This document shows, one piece after another, positions 31,201 through 40,928 of a DNA stretch of 64,000 nt (positions within the stretch are counted from its first letter, which is position 1; the number at the start of each line of letters is the position of its first letter). Under the pieces are notes generated by a model. The model was not told where the DNA came from. It worked only from the letters and a program-made list of their open reading frames with translations, and did not search any database. The DNA comes from Arthrobacter sp. B0490 (lineage in GTDB: Bacteria > Actinomycetota > Actinomycetes > Actinomycetales > Micrococcaceae). Position numbers and translations under genes: made by a program. The DNA lies in contig NZ_PJIR01000001.1 in NCBI RefSeq assembly GCF_002929355.1, positions 319,404 through 383,403 on the forward strand, given 5' to 3'.

Positions 31201-33044
31201 TAGAGGAAGAAGGCCCGGCCGTCCGACCGCGTGATCTCGAAGGGCCGCTCGTCGAGTACCTCGAGGCCCAGGTTGTGGAAGTACGGGAGGATCTGGGTGA
31301 GGCTCTTGGCCTCCGTCAGGTAGAGCTTGAGGCGCGCGTCGGCGGCGTCGGCGGGCGGGCCCTCGGGGACGTAGACGTGCAGCTGCGGCGCTCCGGGATC
31401 CCCGGAGGCGAGCTGCTCGAACCGGGAGATGTCCTCCAGGGCGTCCTCGACCTCGTAGTCGACCCGGTAGCCGGCCGGGAACGACTCCGCCCACAGCGCG
31501 GCCAGGTGCTGGGCGGTGTCCTGCTCGAACCTTCCCTGTGCGACCTCCACGATCCCCTCGGGCCAGGACCGGGCCGCCCGGACGAGGCGGTCCTCGAGCT
31601 CGGCGGCGTCGACGACGGGGATCTCAGCCCCGCGCTGGAGCCGGATGCGGAAGAACAGGCGTGCGAGGGCCGATTCGCTCATCCGGGCCTCGAAGTCGAT
31701 CGAGTCGGCGTCGAGCGCCGTCCGGAGCTCCTGCTCGATGCGCAGGCGGACGCTCGTCGTGTACCGGTCCCGCGGCAGGTAGACGAGGGCGGACATGAAG
31801 CGCCCGTAGACGTCCGGGCGCAGGAAGAGCCGCGTGCGCCGCCGCTCCTGCAGCCGCAGGATACCGAGGGCCGTGGACACCAGGTCCGAGACCTCGATCT
31901 GGAACAGCTCGTCGCGGGGATAGGTCTCCAGGATGGAGAGCAGGTCCTTGCCCGAGTGGGAGTCCGACGGGAAACCGCACAGGCGGAGGACCTCGGAGAC
32001 CTTGTCGCGGACGAGGGGCACGTTGCGCACCGAACCGGTGTACGCACTGGTCGCGAACAGGCCGATGAAGCGCCGCTCACCGTTCACGTTGCCCTGGGCG
32101 TCGAAGCTCTTGATGCCGATGTAGTCGAGGTAGGCGGCACGGTGCACCGTCGACCGCGAGTTGGCCTTGGTGATCACGAGGGTGCGGCGCTCCCGCGCCT
32201 TCGCGCGTCCTGCCTCGGTGAGTTGCTGCACCTGCCCGGGACCGATGCCATGGCGCAGCAGGCCGAGGCCGCTGCCGTCCCGGACCCGGAGGGCGTCGGC
32301 GCCTTCCTCGTCGGTCACGAGCTCGTATTCCTTGTAGCCGAGGAAGGTGAAGTTGCCGCTGTCGAGCCAGCGGAGCAGTTCCTGCGCCTGCCGCAGGTCG
32401 GGGATCGCCTCCGCGCCGACGATCGAGTCGAGCGACGCCTCGATGGAGCGGACCGTTCGCCGCATGGCGGGCCAGTCCTCGACGGCGGAGCGGACGTCTC
32501 CCAGCACGCGGTGGAGGCCGTCGATGATCGACGCCTTGGCCCCGGCGTCGGGAAGCCTGGCGACCTCGACCGAGATCCAGGACTCGATGTGGGTGGTGCG
32601 GCCGGCCAACCCGGCGTACTCGCCGATGCTGGGGAGCGCCGCGGTGTCTCCGCTCGACGCGCCGGCCGTCGACGGGACGCGCTTCAGTGCCGTGAGCGAG
32701 TGCGACTCGTCCTCGCGGACCGCGAGGAACGTCGGGTGGACCACGAGCTGGATGGCCGCGTCCTGCCGCACGAGCTCCGCGGTGACGGAGTCGACGAGGA
32801 AGGGCATGTCGTCGGTGACGATCATGACGACGCTGGAGTTCCCCTGGTCCATGACCCCGATGGCGGCGGTGCCGGGTTCGCGGGCTTCGGCCAGATCGCG
32901 GTGGGCGAAGGCCCGCTGGCGGAGATCGGTGGGCCGGTATCCGACGGCGTCCTCGCGTGCGAGATGCTCGAAGTAGTGCTCGACGAAATCCTCCCGCGAC
33001 GTGTCCGAGTTTGACTGATCCGTTGTCCTGGATCCAGACGACAT
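28209..33044 (-). CDS. gdh: NAD-specific glutamate dehydrogenase, large type
   Basis: This 1611-aa enzyme oxidatively deaminates glutamate to 2-oxoglutarate with NAD and belongs to the 180-kDa class (M. tuberculosis Gdh is about 1624 aa). The N-terminal half holds ACT-like regulatory domains ([19 protein letters not shown] near 80). The catalytic core includes [42 protein letters not shown] with the substrate lysines, and the nucleotide-binding [17 protein letters not shown] region. The ATG has a GGAGG ribosome site. The enzyme sets the glutamate/2-oxoglutarate balance and is known to be bound by GarA in mycobacteria; no garA is present here. Confidence 0.96.
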   Translation of the reverse strand: [1611 protein letters not shown]

Positions 33045-33091
33045 GGGGAGGGCCTCCGTAACGAAATGAAAGGCCGCGTCATTGCGACCTC

Positions 33092-34411
33092 TTACCGGGG
33101 AAGCCTATCCGGCTTGCCTGGAAATCTCACGTCGCGCAGGCGCCGTCCCGGTGTCCGGCGCCGCCTCTCGCCGACGGGCACCTCGGCGAGGTCCGCGATG
33201 GCGATTCTGAGCGCCGAGGCCGGCGCCGTCTCCAGCAGGGCGGTGCCGGCCAGCAGGGCCTGATCGGCGGCCGCGTGATCGGCCGGCAGGAAGGCGGTGA
33301 TGGGCGTCGCCGGCCCGAAGCGCTCCCATGCCTCCCGCAACTGCGCCTCCGGGGAGCGTCCCGCCGCCGGCGCCCGCACCTTGTTGAAGACGACCCGGGG
33401 CACGGCGGTCGGCACCCTCTCGGCGAGTTCGGCGAGTGCCTTCACCATGCGTGGGACGCCGATCGCGTCGGCTCCCCCGACGGCGATGACCGAGTCGGCT
33501 GCCTCCAGGCAGCGGAGCGCTGCCCCGTTGCGGCGCGGCGCGAGGGTGTCGAAGCTGAGTTCCTCGTCCGCCTCGAGGCAGAATCCGCAGTCCACGACCG
33601 TGACGTCGGCGAGGGAACGGGCGGCGTCGAGTACCTGCCCCAGGGCCGCGGGACGCAGCTCGGGCCAGCGGTCCGGGCGCGTGATGCCCGTCAGGACGCG
33701 CAGGCGCCCGCCCTTGATGGCGACGCTCACGGCGACCCGGCCGAGCGCCGGGCCGGAGAAGCCGCCCTGGTCGGCGATCCTGCAGGCCTGGGCGAGGCCG
33801 GCGGACTCGTCGAGCAGTCCGAGCGACGCCCCGATGCTCGCGCCGTAGGTATCGGCGTCGACCAGCAGGACCGACCCGCCGGCCGCCGCCAGTTCCGCGG
33901 CGATGTTGATCGCGACGGTGGTCCGCCCCGGGCTGCCGGACGGTCCCCACACTGCCACGACCCTCCCCTCCCCCGGCCCCTCGACAGGGGAGACGGGCGG
34001 GGGCGACGAGGTCTCCGGCAGGTGCAGCGGGTCGGCGTAGGCGAGGGCTCCCCGCCGGTCGGAGCCGTCGCCGATCCTCTCGACGGCACGCGACACCGCC
34101 TCGGCGAGCACCTCCGGCTCGACCGCCGAACCCACGTACTCGACCCCGTCGAGGACGTCCGCGACCGGCGCGCCGTCCGTCAGCGCGACGACCGCGACCC
34201 CTGCGAACCGCAGGCGGTCGACCAGGGAGGCGGTCAGCCCTGCCGTTCCGGGCGCGATGATGGCCGCCCGCGCGAGACCGGTCTGGCAGGCGGCGACGAG
34301 CTCCGGCAGCTCCTGGCAGCGGCGCACGACCGTGACCGGGCCGCGGAGCTGCTCGAGCCCCGGCACGTAGGCGCTCGCCGCAGCTCCGAGCGTGATGACG
34401 GGAATGCTCAC
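33092..34411 (-). CDS. CpaE-like P-loop ATPase (ParA/MinD superfamily)
   Basis: The 439-aa protein starts at GTG 34411, overlapping the SAF gene stop. It has an N-terminal receiver-like region (about 1-130) without phosphorylation signatures. The ATPase domain begins VVAVWGPSGSPGRTTVAINIAAELA (about 155-175, deviant Walker A with SPGRTT where SPKGGxGKT is usual), then LLVDADTYGASIGASLGL and VVDCGF. Such proteins localise surface structures such as Tad pili. No other Tad genes are near. With the SAF gene it forms a two-gene unit of uncertain purpose, perhaps envelope protein positioning. Confidence 0.8.
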   Translation of the reverse strand: MSIPVITLGAAASAYVPGLEQLRGPVTVVRRCQELPELVAACQTGLARAAIIAPGTAGLTASLVDRLRFAGVAVVALTDGAPVADVLDGVEYVGSAVEPEVLAEAVSRAVERIGDGSDRRGALAYADPLHLPETSSPPPVSPVEGPGEGRVVAVWGPSGSPGRTTVAINIAAELAAAGGSVLLVDADTYGASIGASLGLLDESAGLAQACRIADQGGFSGPALGRVAVSVAIKGGRLRVLTGITRPDRWPELRPAALGQVLDAARSLADVTVVDCGFCLEADEELSFDTLAPRRNGAALRCLEAADSVIAVGGADAIGVPRMVKALAELAERVPTAVPRVVFNKVRAPAAGRSPEAQLREAWERFGPATPITAFLPADHAAADQALLAGTALLETAPASALRIAIADLAEVPVGERRRRTPGRRLRDVRFPGKPDRLPR

Positions 34412-35061
34412 GAACCTGCACCCGGGTTCAGGACGACGGCGATGCGCGCGTCGTTGGACAGGGCGTCGAGGAGGTCGGGCATCGCCTCGTCGTCGACCAG
34501 CACCTGCACCAGCGTCGAGGCGCGGGCGCCCAGGGCCGACTCCCCCACGGTCAGCTCTGCCACCTCGGCGGCCTCGAGCAGGAGCAGGGGCTCCTCGTAG
34601 GTGTTCGTGTCGGTCCTGAGCGATACCCAGACGTCGACGCGGTCGCCGGCGGCCGTTCCTGTGGGCAGCGGGTCCTCGACCGAGAGTCCCACGGGCTTCC
34701 GGTCCAGCTCATCGGCGCTCCCGAGGGCTGCGGACGGGACCAGCTCGCCCTGCGTGACGAGCCTTGTGGCGACCGCGCCGTCGGGGAGCCCCTCGGAGAC
34801 GGGCAGATATGCTCCGGCGGCATCGCCCAGGCGGACGGGTACGGCCACGAGGTCCTCGGCGGACAGTGCGGAACCGACCGGGATGTCCCTGCGAGCCGAG
34901 TACACCTCTGTAGTGGTGTCCTGGCTGTCCAGCAGTGCGATGACACCGACCGTCGAGGCGAGCACGAGCAGCAGCCCGATGAGGAGGCGCGGGTCCTTCC
35001 AGGACGGCTTCTTGAGCCGGGGTGCCTCGCCTGGCAGCCGGGCGCGCGTATCGGTGCTCAC
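34408..35061 (-). CDS. SAF-domain membrane-anchored protein (CpaB/RcpC-like)
   Basis: The 217-aa protein has one N-terminal helix (LLIGLLLVLASTVGVIALLD) and then an SAF domain (about 55-120; VYSARRDIPVGSALSAEDLVAVPV). CpaB/RcpC proteins have this layout and work beside the pilus secretin in Tad systems; here only the CpaE-like ATPase follows. GTG 35061 is preferred as the start because GGGGGGA lies 5 nt upstream. ATG 35115 would add 18 residues with no ribosome site and would place a regulatory palindrome in the coding region. Confidence 0.75.
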   Translation of the reverse strand: MSTDTRARLPGEAPRLKKPSWKDPRLLIGLLLVLASTVGVIALLDSQDTTTEVYSARRDIPVGSALSAEDLVAVPVRLGDAAGAYLPVSEGLPDGAVATRLVTQGELVPSAALGSADELDRKPVGLSVEDPLPTGTAAGDRVDVWVSLRTDTNTYEEPLLLLEAAEVAELTVGESALGARASTLVQVLVDDEAMPDLLDALSNDARIAVVLNPGAGS

Positions 35062-35089
35062 TGTCGTCCCCCCACCAGACCGGTGCCGC

Positions 35090-35190
35090 CCGATCGGGCT
35101 GCTCAGTCCTGTCATTCTGGCCCAGCAGGGGGCCGAAAGGAACCGATCGGGCGCAAATCAGGTCAAAGTGTGGAAATCCTCTCCGATCGG
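35090..35190. promoter_or_regulatory. Three CCGATCGG palindromes in a divergent intergenic region
   Basis: Exact copies of the 8-bp palindrome CCGATCGG lie at 35090-35097, 35143-35150 and 35183-35190, between the SAF gene and the HTH gene. Only about four others were noticed in the rest of the window. They look like operators for a dimeric regulator, possibly the HTH protein encoded next door. Confidence 0.45.
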
Positions 35191-35243
35191 CACCGCCGGT
35201 GGCAGACTGGAGATCTACCCGCAGTACCAGGAAAGGCGGACCC

Positions 35244-35471
35244 GTGGCCGAGCGCCGCTTCCTCACCCTCGCCGATGTGGCCGAGGTGCTCAACATCAGT
35301 TCATCCCAGACCTACGCCCTCGTCCGGTCCGGCGACCTGCCGGCCATCCAGGTGGGCGGCCGGGGCCAGTGGCGCGTGGAGACCCGGGTCCTCGAGGAGT
35401 ACATCGCGAAGGCCTACGAGAAGACTGCTTCCGCCCTGCGGAACGACACGGAGAGCACACCGGTCCTCTGA
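35244..35471 (+). CDS. Small excisionase-family HTH DNA-binding protein
   Basis: This 75-aa protein starts at GTG 35244 with GGAAAGG upstream. It is a single winged helix-turn-helix of the MerR/excisionase type: FLTLADVAEVLNISSSQTYALV forms the HTH and GQWRVETRVLEEYI the wing and last helix. It has no integrase partner, so a stand-alone regulator is more likely than a phage excisionase. It is divergent from the SAF/CpaE-like pair. Target genes are unknown; the palindromes upstream are natural candidates. Confidence 0.82.
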   Translation: MAERRFLTLADVAEVLNISSSQTYALVRSGDLPAIQVGGRGQWRVETRVLEEYIAKAYEKTASALRNDTESTPVL

Positions 35472-35565
35472 CGGGCAGGTGCTCCCGGTGCTTCCCCGCG
35501 GCTCTCCGGTGGTGCGATCCGACGGAGCCGGTCGTGACGGAGGGAGTACCGGATCGGTCCTCCGC

Positions 35566-36123
35566 TCACTCCGCCGGGGCCGCTGACTCCAGCGCATCGA
35601 TCGCCGCGAACGGCACCGTGAGTGCGTCGCGGACATTCGCTGCACGCCTCTCGTCACCGGTGGCCACCAGCCCCAGTTCGAAGAAGTCCGCCCCGACCCG
35701 ATCGATCACTCCGGTATGGCGGGCCGCCGACCCCAGCCAGAGCGACACCTGGGCCCTGTCACGGGACAGTGCCCGCAGGGCGGCGCCCAGTCCGAGCCTG
35801 GTCCGGACGCCCGCCGGGACCTGACCTACTCCGCGCCCCAGCCCGCGGAGGGACCGCAGTGATGCGAGCGGCACGATGACCGACCTCCCCTCGACCGCCA
35901 GCGAAATCCACTGGGACCCGACGTGCGTCAGGGTGCCCGAGAGGAACTGCCCGCCGGTAGTGGAGGCGTCGACGGGGGCGCCTACCTGGCCGAGCAGCCT
36001 CTGCACCAGCGTCAGGCGCGACTGCTCCACCCGCGTCCGTTCCCTGATCTCGCTCTCCAGGCCGGCGGCCGTGGCCGATTCCAGTTGCGACTCCAGGTCG
36101 TCGAAGAGGGCATCCCACCGCAT
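35566..36123 (-). CDS. Conserved hypothetical protein
   Basis: The 185-aa soluble protein has an N-terminal amphipathic coiled-coil-like helix (about 1-45, rich in Glu, Leu and Arg), then a beta-rich region (TLTHVGSQWISLAVEGRSVIVPLASLRSLRGL) reminiscent of small-barrel folds. A second similar strand set (SLWLGSAARHTGVIDRVGADFFELGL) suggests an internal duplication. I do not recognise the family; the paired small-barrel pattern could bind nucleic acid or protein. It is divergent from the LysM gene across an AT-rich 115-bp gap. Confidence 0.65.
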   Translation of the reverse strand: MRWDALFDDLESQLESATAAGLESEIRERTRVEQSRLTLVQRLLGQVGAPVDASTTGGQFLSGTLTHVGSQWISLAVEGRSVIVPLASLRSLRGLGRGVGQVPAGVRTRLGLGAALRALSRDRAQVSLWLGSAARHTGVIDRVGADFFELGLVATGDERRAANVRDALTVPFAAIDALESAAPAE

Positions 36124-36157
36124 CCCCCCAACGTAGGGGGCACCCCGGTTTCCGTCA

Positions 36158-36184
36158 ATCGATACAAAACGTCTTCATCGATAC
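36158..36184. promoter_or_regulatory. Direct repeats ATCGATAC in an AT-rich divergent gap
   Basis: ATCGATAC occurs at 36158-36165 and 36177-36184, 19 bp apart start to start, in a patch much richer in AT than the surroundings. It lies between divergent starts at 36123 and 36239 and may be promoter or operator DNA. Confidence 0.4.
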
Positions 36185-36238
36185 CAATCGTAGACAAATG
36201 GCATCCAAATAGCTCAAACTGATTGCTCGAGGGGAGGG

Positions 36239-37225
36239 ATGATGAAGAGCAGCGATGCGGCGCAGGCGGGCCTGGTCCTCGTCTGCGGAGGGGTGATGGT
36301 GGCGGCGGGACGGTCCCTGGTCGGCGCGCTGCCGGGAGCGCCGGGGATGGAGCGCGTCATCGGCGTCGTGCTGTCGGCGCTGGGCGTCGGGATCGCGGGT
36401 CTCTGGGTGCTCGCGTTCGTGGCGGCCGTCCTCGCCGAGCTGCTCGAGCGCCGCGGTGCGTCGTCCGCCGCGACACTCGCCCGACGCTGCAGCCCGGCGG
36501 TGCTGCGCCGGATCGCTGCCGCTCTCCTCGGCATCCACCTCCTCGCGGTGCCCGCCGTGGCACAGGCCGCACCGAACGGATCGTCCGGTGGCAGCGCCGT
36601 ACCCGTCTTGGGAGCGGCTGCAGCGGACGAGACCGCCGGCCCGCGTGCCGGTGACGGCGCTTCGGCGGATCCCGGCGTGCAGGACGTCCCGGGCTCGCCC
36701 TGCCGGTCGCCAGTGACCGTCCTCGAACGGGCAGCCGACAAAGCCGGGCATGGCGTACCGTCGACCGCGCCCGGGGGGCCAGTGGAGCCCACGGGGGCAA
36801 GCGGTGCAAGCGGTGCAACGGGTGCAACGGGTGCAACGGTTCCGACAGAGCCGACAGAGCCTGTGGGCCCGGCGGACCCTGCCCCGGCACCGGAGGCACG
36901 GGCGTCGCCTACCGCCGCCGGACCGCCGCCGTCGCCGGTATCCGACGCCACCCCGGTGTCGCCGGCCTGGGAACCGGCCCCGATGCCCGTCGACGGAGGA
37001 CTGCTGGTCCGGCCGGGGGCGAGGCCTACGGCCGGCGGGGCCGAGGTCGTCGTGGCTCCGGGGGACTCCCTCTGGTCCATCGTGGCCGTCCGACTGGGGC
37101 CGCTCGCGACCGCAGCGGAGGTCGCTGAATCCTGGCCGGCCTGGTACGAGGCCAACCGCGCCGTGATCGGGGAGGACCCGTCCCTCCTGATGCCGGGCCA
37201 GGTCCTGGCCGCGCCCCTGCTCTGA
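36239..37225 (+). CDS. Membrane protein with C-terminal LysM domain
   Basis: The 328-aa protein has helices near residues 8-25, 38-65 (VIGVVLSALGVGIAGLWVLAFVAAVLAELL) and 90-110, then a long Pro/Ala/Thr/Gly-rich extracytoplasmic linker. It ends in a LysM domain (about 275-328; EVVVAPGDSLWSIVAVRLGP...LLMPGQVLAAPLL) that should bind peptidoglycan. A tract near 36800-36840 has GGTGCAACG repeats giving GATGATGAT. Two ATG codons (36239, 36242) follow GGGGAGGG. The family is commonly found just upstream of the Rv3235-like gene in this group. Function is unknown beyond wall binding. Confidence 0.82.
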   Translation: MMKSSDAAQAGLVLVCGGVMVAAGRSLVGALPGAPGMERVIGVVLSALGVGIAGLWVLAFVAAVLAELLERRGASSAATLARRCSPAVLRRIAAALLGIHLLAVPAVAQAAPNGSSGGSAVPVLGAAAADETAGPRAGDGASADPGVQDVPGSPCRSPVTVLERAADKAGHGVPSTAPGGPVEPTGASGASGATGATGATVPTEPTEPVGPADPAPAPEARASPTAAGPPPSPVSDATPVSPAWEPAPMPVDGGLLVRPGARPTAGGAEVVVAPGDSLWSIVAVRLGPLATAAEVAESWPAWYEANRAVIGEDPSLLMPGQVLAAPLL

Positions 37226-37346
37226 GCGGGGCGGGCGGTTCCGGCTTCAGTGCACCTCCGCACGACGGCTCGACCACCCTGCCATCGGCTCGCTCTTGCG
37301 CCGGATCCGCGCGACCACCGAGGACCGGAGTGCATGCCCGTCGTTC

Positions 37347-37394
37347 GCGTCGACACCGCGTCGACACCGCGTCGACGCCGAATCGACACCGCGT
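37347..37394 (+). repeat. 11-bp tandem repeat with TCGAC core
   Basis: Four units of GCGTCGACACC (units 3 and 4 vary) run from 37347 to 37390, followed by GCGT. The period matches about one helical turn. The array ends 44 bp before the ATG of the Rv3235-like gene. Confidence 0.6.
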
Positions 37395-37437
37395 GAACCC
37401 TGCAGAAGCCAGTGCACACCTCAGGAGAGGACACAGC

Positions 37438-38100
37438 ATGCCTGCCGCGACCCGGCTCCACAGCACCGTGACCACCGGACCCACCGACGCCGGGGGCCTA
37501 GGCTCCCTGCTGCCGCCCCCTGACCCGGCCGCCGGTCCGGCACCCGTCGTCGGACCTCGGCCTCCGGGAGACCCGCCGGACCCGGCCGGCCCCGACAGCG
37601 GCTCCCGGGAGGCGACCCTCGACGGCGCCCCGCAGGAGACCGCCTTCGACGATGTCATGCCGGCGATCCGGCCCGACGGGGCAGGAGCCCCCGAGGAGGA
37701 CGGGCGCCGCCGGGAAGCACCCCGGACGGACACGGATCCCGAGGCTGCCCGCCGCATCTCCGGCATCGCGCGGTCCGTGGCGCAGGGGGCGCTCGAGGTG
37801 CTGGGCGGGTCCCGCCCCCTGCAGCAGATGGCGCGCTGGCTCGATCCCGAGAACTACGAGCGGCTCCAGCTGCGCGCGAACCTCGTGCGCTGCATCAACG
37901 ATGCGCCGGGGGGACGGGGCACCACCCTGCCCAGGGCGCACCGCCACATCATCGTCCGCTCCGCACGGGTCTGCTCCGTCGGCCCCGGCATCTACGAGGC
38001 GTCGGTCGTCGCGTATGACCAAAAACGGGTCCGCGCCGTCGCTCTCCGGATCGAGCGACGGCGCGGAGCGTGGCGGGTGACCGCCCTGGAGATCGGCTGA
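37438..38100 (+). CDS. Rv3235-family protein
   Basis: The 220-aa protein starts at ATG 37438, with AGGAGAGG 7-8 nt upstream. The first 100 residues are Pro/Gly/Asp-rich and probably disordered. The conserved C-terminal domain (about 105-220) has a helix (ARSVAQGALEVLGGSRPLQQMARWL) and a cystatin-like beta region ending GAWRVTALEIG. M. tuberculosis Rv3235 is likewise near secA1 (Rv3240c); its function is not established, though a link to secretion has been suggested by context. The stop codon directly abuts the secA stop on the other strand. Confidence 0.85.
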   Translation: MPAATRLHSTVTTGPTDAGGLGSLLPPPDPAAGPAPVVGPRPPGDPPDPAGPDSGSREATLDGAPQETAFDDVMPAIRPDGAGAPEEDGRRREAPRTDTDPEAARRISGIARSVAQGALEVLGGSRPLQQMARWLDPENYERLQLRANLVRCINDAPGGRGTTLPRAHRHIIVRSARVCSVGPGIYEASVVAYDQKRVRAVALRIERRRGAWRVTALEIG

Positions 38101-40809
<2,709 letters not shown>

Positions 40810-40928
40810 TGGTATCTGCTCCCAATCTGATGCTGCCCAAAGATGGCGTATCTAGTCTACGTGAGTGACGTCCGGTGCCCCGGTTTTGTTCCCCGTCAGG
40901 GACCGACGTCGCCGCACCACGTGTCCGC

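Noticed and set aside
28038..33014. A 1658-codon open frame on the plus strand opposite the glutamate dehydrogenase gene
   Set aside because: Its product is dominated by Val, Asp, Glu, Arg and Gly with no domains or membrane helices. It mirrors the codon bias of gdh, a usual artefact at about 70% GC.
34408..35471. Excisionase-like gene as a sign of a prophage or integrative element
   Set aside because: There is no integrase, attachment repeat or phage gene nearby, and the flanking genes are ordinary chromosomal ones.
36790..36845. Short GGTGCAACG repeats as a CRISPR or mobile repeat
   Set aside because: They are in frame within the LysM protein linker (Gly-Ala-Thr repeats), with no spacers.
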